From NCBI RefSeq assembly GCF_030149515.1, contig NZ_JASBRI010000007.1, positions 124,001 through 188,000 on the forward strand: a stretch of DNA of 64,000 nucleotides. The letters are read 5' to 3'. Of the stretch, positions 36,112-45,346 are shown piece after piece. Within the stretch, counting starts at the first letter, position 1. Every line of letters begins with the position of its first letter. The notes under the pieces were generated by a model. It was not told the origin of the DNA. It saw only the letters and a program-made list of their open reading frames with translations, and did no database searches. The position numbers were made by a program, and so were the translations under genes. This DNA is from Maricaulis sp. (lineage in GTDB: Bacteria; Pseudomonadota; Alphaproteobacteria; Caulobacterales; Maricaulaceae).

Positions 36112-37017
36112 ATGCCGCTTCGCTACGCCATATTCGATGTCTTCACCGCCACGGCCTATGCCGGCAATCCGCTCGCCGTGGTGTTCGGCGCCGATGATCT
36201 CGACGACATCGCCATGCAGACCATCGCCGGCGAATTCAACCTCTCGGAGACGGTCTTCGTCACCGAGCCGAAAGGCCGGGACGCCGACTACGGCCTGCGC
36301 ATCTTCACACCCGTGAGCGAACTGCCCTTTGCCGGTCATCCGACAATCGGCGCGACCGTCGCCCTGGCAATGGACAGCGGGGCGGGCGAGGGCGAAGTGC
36401 GCCGCTTTGTGTTCGAGGAAACCATTGGCGACATTACCGCCGACGGGCGTATCAACGGCCCGCGGCACGGTTCGGCCCGCTTCTTCGCTCCGCGCCTGCC
36501 GGAACAGGCAGGCGACCTGCCCGATTTCGACGGCATTGCCGAGGCGCTGGGGCTGAAACCCGGCGACTTGATGGACGCGCCGCTCAATGGCGGGATCTGG
36601 TCGGCCGGCGTACCCTTCGCCATGATCCCCTTGCGCGATGCGGGCGTGCTGGAACGGATCGCGCTGGACCGGGCGGTTCTCGGCGAGGTGTTCGGCGGGG
36701 CGGACCCGGTCGGCGTCTACGCCGTGGCCAAGGCCAGCGCGACAGAGCACACGACCGACTGGCGCTGCCGCATGTTTGCGCCTCACCTGGGCATCGACGA
36801 AGACCCGGCCACCGGCGGGGCGGCGGCGGCGTTCTCCGGCCTGATCGCGGAACAGGCTGGTGCGGGCGATGGCGAGCATTCGGTGGCGCTCTACCAGGGC
36901 GTGGAAATGGGCCGGCCCAGCCTGATCCGTCTGCGTCTGCGCCTGGAAAACGGCCGCCTGAGCGAGCTCATGCTCGGTGGCGATGCGGTGAAAATCGCCG
37001 AGGGAACGCTGCTCTAG
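36112..37017 (+). CDS. PhzF-family isomerase/epimerase-like protein
   Basis: This 301-aa protein has the double hotdog-like PhzF fold. The catalytic Glu is in NLSETVFV (about residue 46), with RIFTPVSELPFAGHPTIG and DPATGGAAAAF, the second half-site. It starts 8 bases after the permease stop, so it is part of that operon. No other phenazine genes are nearby, so it is a housekeeping PhzF homologue of unknown substrate. It converges with the hydrolase gene with overlapping stops. Confidence 0.92.
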   Translation: MPLRYAIFDVFTATAYAGNPLAVVFGADDLDDIAMQTIAGEFNLSETVFVTEPKGRDADYGLRIFTPVSELPFAGHPTIGATVALAMDSGAGEGEVRRFVFEETIGDITADGRINGPRHGSARFFAPRLPEQAGDLPDFDGIAEALGLKPGDLMDAPLNGGIWSAGVPFAMIPLRDAGVLERIALDRAVLGEVFGGADPVGVYAVAKASATEHTTDWRCRMFAPHLGIDEDPATGGAAAAFSGLIAEQAGAGDGEHSVALYQGVEMGRPSLIRLRLRLENGRLSELMLGGDAVKIAEGTLL

Positions 37018-38495
37018 CCCAGCGGTCTGACGGTAAACACATCGTCATCCGCCACACGCGGTACGATCACGCGCAGGAAATGCGTGGTGTAGCGCCGAAG
37101 AAACCGGTCACTTTCATCGCCCGCTTCCGGATTGAGCGCCCGCAGCTGGATCAGGGCGCTGGCCTGGTCGCTGTCGCGGCTGAAATAGGCAATACGGCTG
37201 CCCGGCGCCGATGCCGTGATGCCCGCAGCCAGCGTCTCCTCATACTCCTCCGACAGGGCCCCGCGGAAGAAGCCGTCGCGCCACATCAGGGCACGCCTGT
37301 CGACATGCAGCACGCGGCGGTGCCTGTGGCGTGTATTGGCGTGATCGTCCTGGATCAGGTTCAGCCGCGCATCGATCTCGATCGGCGAGACGTCCTCGCC
37401 GCCACGGAAGACCGTCTCGCCCCGCTTCGGCGCTGTCAGCCAGAGCTCGAAGTCGTCGACCGGAAGGCCCGTATCGTCACGGACATCGGCCACGACCTGG
37501 TAGAATTCGTTGAAGCGTTGCCGGTCGGCGTGCGCGCTGCCGAAAATCCGTTCGCGCAGCGCATCGGCATCGGGTCCGTCCTGGGCCAGTTTGCGGGTTT
37601 CTCCGCAGATCGCCTGCCAGTCCTTCGCCAGGGCCCGGTAATCGTCCGGTGTCTCGACGGCGAGCGCCGCCAGGATCATTTCCTTCAGGCGTCCGGCGGT
37701 TTCCGGATCCTGCGAGCCGCTATTGCCGGCATCGGGGCGCAGAATGCTCAGATGGGTACGGTCCGGGATGACGGCGAAGGGGGTTTCCCCGGGGCCCCGC
37801 CGGGTCCAGGGCGTGAATTTCGGTTTGGTGATCGTGCCCTGCGTGAAATCCACGGTCACGCCGCGCGGATCGATATTGGCACTGGCGATGCGCACCGTGC
37901 CGTCCCAGGCGCGCTCGCCGGTGATCTGGGTGCCCATGATCGGTGTGGCGCCGACGATGACGAAAGGACGGGTTCCGTCTTCGGAAAAGGGGCTGCCGGT
38001 CGACCCGTCCGTACTAAGCCGGTCGCACAGGGCCAGATCTTCCTGGAATTGCGAACCCAGTTCCAGCCCGTGCAGGAATTCGGTGCCCGTCTGGAAGCCG
38101 CGCTTCCAGCCCTTGACGATCCGCGCCAGCATGGATCGGCCGAAGGCGGCCAGCGGCGAGCCGAAATTGGCGGGCGCGAGCATCAGGAAATTGGCCACCG
38201 GTCCGCCGCCTTCCGGATGATTGTCCGCCAGCCAGCGCCGGGCGACCAGCGCGCCGGTTGAATGTACGATCAGGTGGAAACGGTCGGGCAGGCGGCCATC
38301 GGCCTGCATGTCCAGGATCACCGTGCGCATGCGCCGGGCCGCATCCTCGATCCGCACCACATCGTCCATCGAGGGGTATCCGCCCAGGAACAGATCCCGT
38401 GTTTGATAGTCATTGGCGGCCAGCAGTTCGCCGACGGCACGCATCGAATCATCCTCGGCGCTCCAGCCATGGATAAGCAGCACGTGTCTCGTCAT
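37014..38495 (-). CDS. Large alpha/beta hydrolase with extra C-terminal domain
   Basis: This 493-aa protein starts with an alpha/beta-hydrolase lipase-like module: HVLLIHGWSAED (oxyanion strand), then LIVHSTGALVARRWL with nucleophile Ser79 in a VHSTG elbow (Val instead of the first Gly of GxSxG), and a candidate His in DRTHLSIL. The C-terminal half (about residues 260-493) has no recognisable family but shows strand-rich LNLIQDDHA and HRRVLHVDRRALMWRDGFFRGAL. There is no signal peptide. It may be a lipase, esterase or effector-like enzyme; the function is uncertain. Confidence 0.75.
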   Translation of the reverse strand: MTRHVLLIHGWSAEDDSMRAVGELLAANDYQTRDLFLGGYPSMDDVVRIEDAARRMRTVILDMQADGRLPDRFHLIVHSTGALVARRWLADNHPEGGGPVANFLMLAPANFGSPLAAFGRSMLARIVKGWKRGFQTGTEFLHGLELGSQFQEDLALCDRLSTDGSTGSPFSEDGTRPFVIVGATPIMGTQITGERAWDGTVRIASANIDPRGVTVDFTQGTITKPKFTPWTRRGPGETPFAVIPDRTHLSILRPDAGNSGSQDPETAGRLKEMILAALAVETPDDYRALAKDWQAICGETRKLAQDGPDADALRERIFGSAHADRQRFNEFYQVVADVRDDTGLPVDDFELWLTAPKRGETVFRGGEDVSPIEIDARLNLIQDDHANTRHRHRRVLHVDRRALMWRDGFFRGALSEEYEETLAAGITASAPGSRIAYFSRDSDQASALIQLRALNPEAGDESDRFLRRYTTHFLRVIVPRVADDDVFTVRPLG

Positions 38496-38542
38496 GGCAA
38501 CCCCCGCGTTAATCGCGGCAGGCTAGCACGGTTTGGGCGATC

Positions 38543-39421
38543 TCAATACTGATCCTCGGATGCGTCCCAGAACGGGTACCAGGGCGGCATGTCCTGCGAA
38601 ACGCGAAGCGGGAAGTCGGCATCGCGCTTTTCCAGGAAGGACATGACGCCTTCCTTCGCATCGGCTCCCATGCCGGCGTGCAGGATACCTTTCGTCTCCA
38701 CGCGATGGGCCTCCATCGGATGACTGGCGCCCAGCATGCGCCAGGCCATGCGGCGCATCAGGGAGACCGAGACCGGGGCGCATTTCTCGGCGATCAGCCG
38801 GGCGCGTTCGCGCGCTTCGGGCAACAGGTCCCCGGCCGGCACGACGCGGGCCACAAGGCCGCTCTCGAAGGCTTCCGCGGCAGTGAAGGTGCGGCCGGTC
38901 AGGCCCCAGTCCATCGCCGTCGAAATCCCCACCACGCGCGGCAGGAACCAGCTGGCGCATCCGTCCCAGACGATACCCCGCTTGGCGAAGGGGTAGGCGA
39001 ACTTGGCCTCCATCGAGGCCAGGCGGATATCCATCGGCAGGATCATCGTGCCGCCGATCCCCACCGCCGCGCCGTTGATGGCGCCGATCACCGGTTTGGC
39101 ACTCTCCCAGATGCGCAGATTGACCCGCCCGCCCTTGTCGCGCCATTTCGGATCATTGTCGTCGAACGCGCCGCTCTGGGTCTCGTCGGCGACGCGATTG
39201 AACGTGTCGGCTCCCGTGGACAGGTCGGCGCCGGCACAGAAAGCCGGCGGTTCGCCGGTGACAATGATCGCCCGGACCTCGTCGTCGGCATCGGCCGCAT
39301 CGAAGGCGGCGATGATCTCCTCGCCCATGTCCAGGGTGAAGGCGTTCAGCCGGTGCGGCCGGTTCAGCGTGATCGTGGCGACGTGGTCCTCGACCGCGTA
39401 GCGAATGCTCTGGAAACTCAA
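38543..39421 (-). CDS. Enoyl-CoA hydratase/isomerase (crotonase) family
   Basis: This 292-aa crotonase has NRPHRLNAFT near the N-terminus, the oxyanion loop AFCAGADLS and AAVGIGGTMILPMDIRLAS. In the second acid region it reads RGIVWDGCASWFLPRVVG, so Asp stands where hydratases have the second catalytic Glu, and the first Glu is absent. It may therefore be an isomerase or another crotonase chemistry rather than a classical hydratase. The MFS gene lies upstream on the same strand. Confidence 0.9.
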   Translation of the reverse strand: MSFQSIRYAVEDHVATITLNRPHRLNAFTLDMGEEIIAAFDAADADDEVRAIIVTGEPPAFCAGADLSTGADTFNRVADETQSGAFDDNDPKWRDKGGRVNLRIWESAKPVIGAINGAAVGIGGTMILPMDIRLASMEAKFAYPFAKRGIVWDGCASWFLPRVVGISTAMDWGLTGRTFTAAEAFESGLVARVVPAGDLLPEARERARLIAEKCAPVSVSLMRRMAWRMLGASHPMEAHRVETKGILHAGMGADAKEGVMSFLEKRDADFPLRVSQDMPPWYPFWDASEDQY

Positions 39422-39470
39422 GTCCGTCCTCCCTTGTTGCCGGCAGAATGGACGGCGCGGCCCGCTGCGG

Positions 39471-40715
39471 CTAGTCCTCCCAGTCCTCGACGACCGCGAA
39501 CAGCTTGCCGCGTTCTGTCACGAAGACCAGGACGAGCGCCAGGGCCGCCAGCACAGCCTGGGCGGCAATGAGCGGGACGGCGGTACCATTGTACATCTGG
39601 CCGATGACCGAACCGATGAGGGCGCCGACCACGCCGGTCATGAATCCGTAGGCCGCCGAGGCCGTGCCGGCGATATGGCCGACCGGTTCCATGGCCAAAG
39701 CCGAGAAGTTCGCGGCGATGAGACCCAGGAAGGCCATCGCAGCCGCCAGCAGGACCAGGAAGATGTAGAGATTGTCGACCCCGGCCATGAGGATTGCGGC
39801 ATGCACTGCGCTGATGAGTGTGAAGGCAACCAGCGCACCATGCGACAGCCGCCGCTGCCCGATCCGCATCACCAGGCGGGAATTGGCATAGCTCGTCAGG
39901 CCTATCCCGCCGGCGATCACGGCAAAGGCGACGGGAAAGGCGTTGTCGGACAGGCCGTAATGGTCGACGAAGACCTGCTGGGACGTGCCGAGGAACCCGT
40001 ACAGTCCGCCAAAAAACGGCATGGCGGCCAGAGTATAGCCCATCATCAGCCGGTGGCGCGTGGTCTCCATGAAGGCCGACAGGGTGGATTTCAGCTTCAA
40101 TGGCACGCGGAATTCCGGGTGCAGGGTCTCCGGCAGGCGCACATGCAGCCACACCATCAGCCCGGCGCCGAACACCATCAGGAAGGCGAAGACCCAGCGC
40201 CAGGGTGCAAAGGACAGAATGATCTGGCCGATCGACGGCGCCAGCACGGGGACCGCCATGAAGGCGGTCATCACCATGGACATGATCTCGGCCATCCGCC
40301 GTCCGGACGACACGTCGCGCGCGATGGCCACCGCGATCACGCGGCAGGCGGCCGCGGCGGCACCCTGGAAGAAACGGGCGATCAGAAGCAGGTCGTAGGA
40401 AGGTGACAGCGTGCAGATCAGGCTGGTCAGCAGAAAGAAGGCGAGCGCGCACTGGATCACGAGCTTGCGTCCGTACCGGTCGGAGAGGGGGCCGTAGATC
40501 AGCTGGGCCGCACCGAAACCGGCCAGATAGGAGGTGATGACGAATTGCTGGTCGTTCGCCTCGACGACTCCCAGATCGCCGGCGATGTCATCCAGCGCGG
40601 GCAGCATCATGTCGATCGCCAACGCCACGACGGCGGTCATCGCCACCAGCAGCGCGACAAGTTCTGTCAGCGGTAGCGGGAGGGTTTCGCCCGCCGGGCG
40701 TTGGGAAGCGGTCAT
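39471..40715 (-). CDS. Bcr/CflA family multidrug efflux MFS transporter
   Basis: This 414-aa 12-TM drug:H+ antiporter carries the DHA1 signatures DMMLPALDDIAGDL in TM1, GPLSDRYGRK (motif A) between TM2 and TM3, and RFFQGAAAAACRVIAVAIARD (motif B-like), with PVLAPSIGQ in TM5 (motif C). It matches the Bcr/CflA subfamily. No TetR or MarR regulator is adjacent. Confidence 0.94.
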   Translation of the reverse strand: MTASQRPAGETLPLPLTELVALLVAMTAVVALAIDMMLPALDDIAGDLGVVEANDQQFVITSYLAGFGAAQLIYGPLSDRYGRKLVIQCALAFFLLTSLICTLSPSYDLLLIARFFQGAAAAACRVIAVAIARDVSSGRRMAEIMSMVMTAFMAVPVLAPSIGQIILSFAPWRWVFAFLMVFGAGLMVWLHVRLPETLHPEFRVPLKLKSTLSAFMETTRHRLMMGYTLAAMPFFGGLYGFLGTSQQVFVDHYGLSDNAFPVAFAVIAGGIGLTSYANSRLVMRIGQRRLSHGALVAFTLISAVHAAILMAGVDNLYIFLVLLAAAMAFLGLIAANFSALAMEPVGHIAGTASAAYGFMTGVVGALIGSVIGQMYNGTAVPLIAAQAVLAALALVLVFVTERGKLFAVVEDWED

Positions 40716-40811
40716 GACGGTCTCCGGGGATTGGCGCAGAACCGCGCCAGACCCTCACATGAGACCTGATCGCACAAAGTGCAAGTCCAAGCCGCGCATG
40801 CCCGGCCGGCA

Positions 40812-41249
40812 TTATTCGTATGGCGAATAGAAGAGGTGCATCTGGAAACTGTCCGCGATGCGGTTTGCGCGGTCGAGAAACGCCGTCCTGGCGTCCTGCG
40901 ATGCGCCGATCTCGTCGAGGGCCTGTTCGAACAGGCCGAGCCAGCGCGAAAAATGCCCGGGCGTGAGGTCGGGTTTGAGTTTCATGTGTGCCGGCATGGG
41001 GCGTCCGGAATAGCCGCCGTCATGAAAGACGATGGCCGACCAGAAGCGTTTCATCGTCGCCAGGTGCGGATCCCAGTCATCGCCGATCGCCTTGGCGAAG
41101 ATCGGGCCGAGCTGGTCGTCGGCGCGCACATGGCCGTAGAAGGTATCGACCAGATCGGAAATGGTTTCGGGGGCAATGCCCATCTCTGCCGCTTCGCGGC
41201 GGGCGGTTTCGCGGGCTTCGGTGACGCGCACCTGATCGCTGGCAGACAT
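40812..41249 (-). CDS. Group III truncated haemoglobin
   Basis: This 145-aa haem protein has the 2-on-2 globin core of the TrHb3 group: FYGHVRADDQLGPIFAKAI, WDPHLATMKRFWSA, GRPMPAHMKL and the proximal histidine in TPGHFSRWLGLF. Such proteins bind O2 or NO; the physiological role is unclear. ATG 41249 matches the family N-terminus; the frame is open to 41321, where another start is possible. Two tiny membrane-protein genes lie just upstream in the same direction. Confidence 0.93.
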   Translation of the reverse strand: MSASDQVRVTEARETARREAAEMGIAPETISDLVDTFYGHVRADDQLGPIFAKAIGDDWDPHLATMKRFWSAIVFHDGGYSGRPMPAHMKLKPDLTPGHFSRWLGLFEQALDEIGASQDARTAFLDRANRIADSFQMHLFYSPYE

Positions 41250-41280
41250 GGGACGGGACTCGGTCTGGCTGTTGACGGCC

Positions 41281-41403
41281 CTATTCTGCCTCGCGCCGCC
41301 GCCGTTCGAAATGCGACACAATGAGCCCGATACCGATGAGGGCCGATCCCCACAGGAATGCCAGGACGGGCAAAACGATCATTATGCGCCAGTCTTCAAG
41401 CAT
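41281..41403 (-). CDS. 40-aa single-TM small protein
   Basis: This 40-codon frame begins MLEDWRIMIV, has one TM helix (about residues 7-29) and a basic tail with ERRRREAE. Its ATG overlaps the end of the preceding 81-codon gene by eight bases (41396-41403), suggesting translational coupling. Its stop lies about 30 bases before the truncated haemoglobin start. No family is recognised. Small size keeps confidence moderate. Confidence 0.55.
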   Translation of the reverse strand: MLEDWRIMIVLPVLAFLWGSALIGIGLIVSHFERRRREAE

Positions 41404-41641
41404 CTTCGTCACACTCCTCGGATGTGTATATCACAAACGCGCCCAATCCCGCGATGGTCAATGCGGCGACGAAGGCTCCCAGCAACGTGAATCGGGCATC
41501 CCCCTCAACGAGGAGCGGGCTGAGCACGCCGGCCGAAATCGTCATCTGTGCGGTCCATTTCAACACATCTCCGAGATAGTCACCGACGCGTCGGGTCAAG
41601 CGGCGAAAGCGGGGTTGCGGGGCGTCCGTCATAAACGCCAT
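41396..41641 (-). CDS. Small two-TM membrane protein upstream of haemoglobin
   Basis: This 81-aa protein has a basic amphipathic N-terminus (RFRRLTRRVGDYLGD), a weak first TM region (about 31-47) and a clear second TM (52-73), ending in an acidic tail. Its end overlaps the 40-codon ORF. The three leftward genes (81 aa, 40 aa, haemoglobin) look like one transcription unit. The function is unknown. Confidence 0.6.
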   Translation of the reverse strand: MAFMTDAPQPRFRRLTRRVGDYLGDVLKWTAQMTISAGVLSPLLVEGDARFTLLGAFVAALTIAGLGAFVIYTSEECDEDA

Positions 41642-41662
41642 TATAGCGTGTGCTGAAAATAA

Positions 41663-42760
41663 CTACACGTTAAAGCGGAACAGCATCACGTCGCCATCGC
41701 GAACGACATACTCCTTGCCTTCGGCCCGCATCTTGCCGGCTTCCTTGGCGCCGCTTTCGCCGCCGCAGGCGACATAGTCGTCGAAGGCTATGGTCTCGGC
41801 GCGGATGAAGCCCTTTTCGAAATCGCCATGGATGACACCGGCAGCCTGCGGGGCAGTCCAGCCCTCGCGGATCGTCCAGGCCCGGGCCTCCTTCTGACCG
41901 GCCGTGAAATAGGTTTGCAGGCCCAGCAGCTTGTAGCCAGTGTGAATGAGCCTATCGAGACCGGCCTCTTCCAGGCCCAGGGTTTCCAGGTATTCGGCGC
42001 GCTCCTCGTTTTCCAGCAGCGCCAGCTCGCTCTCGATCTTGGCGGAGATCACCACGGCCTGGGCACCTTCCTCCTCGGCACGTTTCATGACGATTTCGGA
42101 ATAGGCATTGCCGGTGGCGGCCGAGTCCTCGTCGACGTTGGCGATGAAGAGGACGGGTTTGGTGGTCAGGAGCTGAAGTCCGCGCCAGGCCTTGCGGTCG
42201 TCCCTGGGAACGTCGGCAAAGCGTGCCGGTTTGCCATTGTTGAGCTGTTCCAGGGCCAGGTCGATCAGGACGAGGCTGGCCTTGGCCTCCTTGTCGCCGG
42301 TCTTGGCCTTCTTTTCGAGATTGGTGCGGCGTTTTTCAAGGCTTTCCAGATCGGCCAGCATCAGCTCGGTCTCGACCGTCTCCAGATCGGCCAGCGGATC
42401 GATCTTGTTGTTTACGTGCGTGATGTCGTCATCGTCGAAACAGCGCAGCACATAGGCGATGGCGTCGGTCTCGCGGATATTGGCGAGGAACTGGTTGCCC
42501 AGGCCTTCGCCCTTGGATGCACCGGCCACCAGACCGGCGATATCGACGAAGTTCATCCGCGCCGGAATCACCTCTTTCGAGCCCGCGATCTCGGCCAGCT
42601 TGCCGAGGCGCGGCTCGGGCACCGCCACATCGCCAACATTCGGCTCGATGGTGCAGAAGGGATAATTCGCCGCCTGGGCCGCCGCGGTCTGGGTCAACGC
42701 GTTGAACAGGGTCGACTTGCCGACATTGGGAAGCCCGACGATGCCGCATTTGAATCCCAT
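41663..42760 (-). CDS. ychF: Redox-regulated ATPase/GTPase YchF
   Basis: This 365-aa OBG-family P-loop protein has Walker [10 protein letters not shown] at residues 8-16, the [10 protein letters not shown] switch I, the [20 protein letters not shown] switch II region, NVDE-type base recognition (FIANVDED), a coiled-coil insert and a C-terminal TGS domain. YchF binds ribosomes and, unlike most relatives, hydrolyses ATP. It follows pth in the conserved prs-rplY-pth-ychF order. Confidence 0.97.
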   Translation of the reverse strand: MGFKCGIVGLPNVGKSTLFNALTQTAAAQAANYPFCTIEPNVGDVAVPEPRLGKLAEIAGSKEVIPARMNFVDIAGLVAGASKGEGLGNQFLANIRETDAIAYVLRCFDDDDITHVNNKIDPLADLETVETELMLADLESLEKRRTNLEKKAKTGDKEAKASLVLIDLALEQLNNGKPARFADVPRDDRKAWRGLQLLTTKPVLFIANVDEDSAATGNAYSEIVMKRAEEEGAQAVVISAKIESELALLENEERAEYLETLGLEEAGLDRLIHTGYKLLGLQTYFTAGQKEARAWTIREGWTAPQAAGVIHGDFEKGFIRAETIAFDDYVACGGESGAKEAGKMRAEGKEYVVRDGDVMLFRFNV

Positions 42761-42826
42761 TTGGATATCCCTTCCTGGTTCGAGCGCGCCTTATAGGGAA
42801 AGAGCTGACGCGATGCGAGCGGTCTG

Positions 42827-43426
42827 TCAGTCCGGACGGTCCGGCCGGGTGGTGCCGGGCGCCGGCGCCTTGTGCGTGACCCGGGTCTGGAAGGCGTCGA
42901 CTTCGCCGCGGGCCAGGAGGTCGATACTGCCGGCGATGGCATCCAGGAGGTCGATCAGCCAGCCCTCTTCCGCCTTGGCAAAGTCGGACAGGACATAGCC
43001 GGTCACCCGGCCCTTGTCGCCGGGATGGCCGATGCCGATGCGGGCCCGGCGGAAATCCGGACCGATCTGCTGGGCGATCGACTTGATCCCGTTGTTTCCG
43101 GCCGCGCCGCCGCCGGTCTTCATGCGGAATTTGCCGGGCGCCAGGTCGAGCTCGTCGTGGAAGACCACCACATTCTCCGGCGGCACCTTGAAGAAGTTCG
43201 CGGCCTCTCCCACGGCATGGCCGGAATTGTTGTAGAAGGTCTGCGGCTTGAGGAGCAGCAGCTTGTCCGGTCCCACGGTCAGTTCGCTGGCGAGCGACTG
43301 GAAGCGTTTGCGCCAGGGACCGGCGCTCCAGGCACGGGCGATCACATCCATCGCCATGAAGCCGACATTGTGACGGTTTCTCAGGTATTTCGGCTCGTAA
43401 TTGCCGAGCCCGGCCAGGATCATCAT
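42827..43426 (-). CDS. pth: Peptidyl-tRNA hydrolase
   Basis: This 199-aa enzyme frees tRNA from stalled peptidyl-tRNA. It has GLGNYEPKYLRNRHNVGFM at the N-terminus with catalytic His in NRHNVG, the PQTFYNNSG loop, and HDELDLAPGKFRMKTGGGAAGNNG. ATG 43426, with GGGAGCG upstream, is preferred to ATG 43447, which would add MKRERRA. A hairpin terminator separates it from rplY. Confidence 0.96.
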   Translation of the reverse strand: MMILAGLGNYEPKYLRNRHNVGFMAMDVIARAWSAGPWRKRFQSLASELTVGPDKLLLLKPQTFYNNSGHAVGEAANFFKVPPENVVVFHDELDLAPGKFRMKTGGGAAGNNGIKSIAQQIGPDFRRARIGIGHPGDKGRVTGYVLSDFAKAEEGWLIDLLDAIAGSIDLLARGEVDAFQTRVTHKAPAPGTTRPDRPD

Positions 43427-43461
43427 CGCCCGACGCTCCCGTTTCAAGGCCCGGATACAAA

Positions 43462-43490
43462 ATCAGCGAAGCCGGGCCGGCTTCGCTGAT
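43462..43490 (-). terminator. Terminator after rplY
   Basis: ATCAGCGAAGCCGG (43462-43475) and CCGGCTTCGCTGAT (43477-43490) form a perfect 14-bp inverted repeat with a one-base centre. Read on the minus strand it is followed by a short T-run (TTTTG), giving a rho-independent terminator downstream of rplY. Confidence 0.82.
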
Positions 43491-43522
43491 CGTGTGGTCC
43501 GGACCAGACGATGTGTCGAGGA

Positions 43523-44173
43523 CTATTCCTCGTCGTCTTCGCTCTTCTGGTTGATAACCTCGGTTTCCGGCGCCTCTTCGACCTCTTCGGTCTCCGGCGT
43601 CAGCACGGCGCGCGAACCCTGCAGGGTCGCCACGGTGAAATCGCGATCGGTGATGGTCGGCTCGACGCCTTTCGGCAGCGGGATCGCGGAGATGTGGATG
43701 GAATCGCCGATATCCAGGCCGGTCAGGTCGGCTTCGATCGACTCCGGAATGGAGCCGGCCGGGCAGTTCAGTTCGACGACGTGACGCACCACGTTGAGAA
43801 CGCCGCCGCGCTTGAGGCCCGGGGACTTCTCTTCATTGATGAAGTGCACGCTCACTTCGACGTCGATCCGGGTGTTCTCGTCGACCCGGAACAGGTCCAC
43901 GTGCAGCGGGGCGTCGGAAACCGGGTGGAACTGGATGTCTCGGGCGATCACCTTCTGGCGCTTGCCTTCGTGCTCGAGCTCCATCATGTGGGAGATGAAC
44001 TGGCCGGTCAGCAGTGCCTTGCGGATCTGGTTGCCGCGCAGATTGATCGCGACCGGACCCTGCTTGCCGCCATAGAGAACGCCCGGGACCAGGTCTTCAC
44101 GGCGGGCAGCGCGCGCCGCGCCCTTGCCGGTGCCTTCACGAACGTCGACGTTGAGAACGATGTTGGAGCTCAT
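43523..44173 (-). CDS. rplY: 50S ribosomal protein L25 (Ctc form)
   Basis: This 216-aa protein binds 5S rRNA. The N-terminal L25 domain has GTGKGAARAARRE and VPGVLYGGKQ. A longer C-terminal TL5/CTC domain (PSITDRDF-like PTITDRDF segment, VHFINEEKSPG) and an acidic tail follow. The CTC form is usual in Alphaproteobacteria. AGGA repeats precede the start. It lies downstream of prs. Confidence 0.95.
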   Translation of the reverse strand: MSSNIVLNVDVREGTGKGAARAARREDLVPGVLYGGKQGPVAINLRGNQIRKALLTGQFISHMMELEHEGKRQKVIARDIQFHPVSDAPLHVDLFRVDENTRIDVEVSVHFINEEKSPGLKRGGVLNVVRHVVELNCPAGSIPESIEADLTGLDIGDSIHISAIPLPKGVEPTITDRDFTVATLQGSRAVLTPETEEVEEAPETEVINQKSEDDEE

Positions 44174-44196
44174 CGGTCCTGTTCCTTAAATGCAAA

Positions 44197-44232
44197 CGCC
44201 GCCTCCTGCCGTTTTGTCTCCGGCGGGCGGCG
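44197..44232 (-). other. Imperfect hairpin between prs and rplY
   Basis: CGCCGCC (44197-44203) pairs with GGCGGCG (44226-44232), with additional inner pairing of CCTGCCG with CGGCGGG-type sequence around a T-rich loop. On the minus strand it precedes GTTTGCATTT, so it could be a weak terminator after prs or a leader structure in the rplY message. Confidence 0.45.
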
Positions 44233-44341
44233 ATCTGTCGTGGCCGGGCCACAGTGATATTTCGAGCGGCGGGCTATAACCGATCCGAAAGCCCTGCGCA
44301 ACTGCGACGGCAGGGAAGAGTCAGCGAATTCCGCCTGCACT

Positions 44342-45274
44342 TCAGTCGAACAGCTTGGACACCGACTCGTCATTGGCGATGCGGCGAATGGCTTCGCCGA
44401 GCAGCGGCGCGACCGAAAGACGGCGCACCTTTTCAGTTTGTGTGGAGTTCGGCGGCTCGACAATGGAATCTGTGACCACCAGTTCCTGCAGCCGCGACTT
44501 GTCGACCCGGCCCTGGGCATCCTTGGAGAGGACGCCATGGGTGACATAGGCGGAGACTTCCACCGCGCCCTTGTCCAACAGGGCATCGGCGGCATTCACC
44601 AGCGTGCCGCCGCTGTCGCACATATCGTCGAACAGGATGCATCGGCGGCCTTCGACCTCGCCGATAATGTTCATCACTTCCGCCACGCCGGCCTTGGGGC
44701 GGCGCTTGTCGACGATGGCGATCTCGGCATCGAGGAGTTTGGCCAGCGCCCGCGCCCGCACCACGCCGCCGACATCCGGCGAGACGATCAGCAGATTGTC
44801 GGTCTCGTAGCGGCGGCGGATATCGTCTTCCATCACCCTGGTGGCGAAGAGATTGTCCGTGGGGATGTCGAAAAAGCCCTGGATCTGGCCGGCGTGCAGG
44901 TCGACGGTGAGCACGCGGTCGGCGCCGGCCTTGGCGATCAGATTGGCCACCAGCTTTGCCGAGATCGGGGTGCGCCCGCCGGTCTTCCGGTCCTGGCGGG
45001 CATAGCCGAAATAGGGAATGACGGCCGTGATCCGCCGCGCGCTCGCCCGGACCAGCGCGTCGATGCAGATCAGCAATTCCATCAGGTGATCGTTCGCCGG
45101 GGAGGACGTCGACTGGATGACGAATACATCCTCGCCGCGCACATTCTCGTCGATGCGCACGAAAATCTCGCCGTCGGCGAAGCGTTCGATCTCGCTCGCG
45201 GTGAGCGGTGCATCGAGATAATCGGCTATCGCTTTCGCCAACGCGCGGTTGGACGTTCCCGACATCAGTTTCAT
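44342..45274 (-). CDS. prs: Ribose-phosphate pyrophosphokinase
   Basis: This 310-aa enzyme makes PRPP from ribose-5-phosphate and ATP. Landmarks are [16 protein letters not shown], the flexible ATP loop with [44 protein letters not shown] and the PRPP loop [17 protein letters not shown] feeds Apt-type salvage. It starts the prs-rplY-pth-ychF series. Confidence 0.97.
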   Translation of the reverse strand: MKLMSGTSNRALAKAIADYLDAPLTASEIERFADGEIFVRIDENVRGEDVFVIQSTSSPANDHLMELLICIDALVRASARRITAVIPYFGYARQDRKTGGRTPISAKLVANLIAKAGADRVLTVDLHAGQIQGFFDIPTDNLFATRVMEDDIRRRYETDNLLIVSPDVGGVVRARALAKLLDAEIAIVDKRRPKAGVAEVMNIIGEVEGRRCILFDDMCDSGGTLVNAADALLDKGAVEVSAYVTHGVLSKDAQGRVDKSRLQELVVTDSIVEPPNSTQTEKVRRLSVAPLLGEAIRRIANDESVSKLFD

Positions 45275-45346
45275 GGCTGAAAATCCCCGGAAGTCACAGT
45301 CGCGGGCTGATTAACAGAGCGGGCCGGGAGATTGAAGCTGAAATGA

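Noticed and set aside
36112..37017. PhzF as evidence of a phenazine cluster
   Set aside because: No other phz genes are present; isolated PhzF homologues are common and unrelated to phenazine synthesis.
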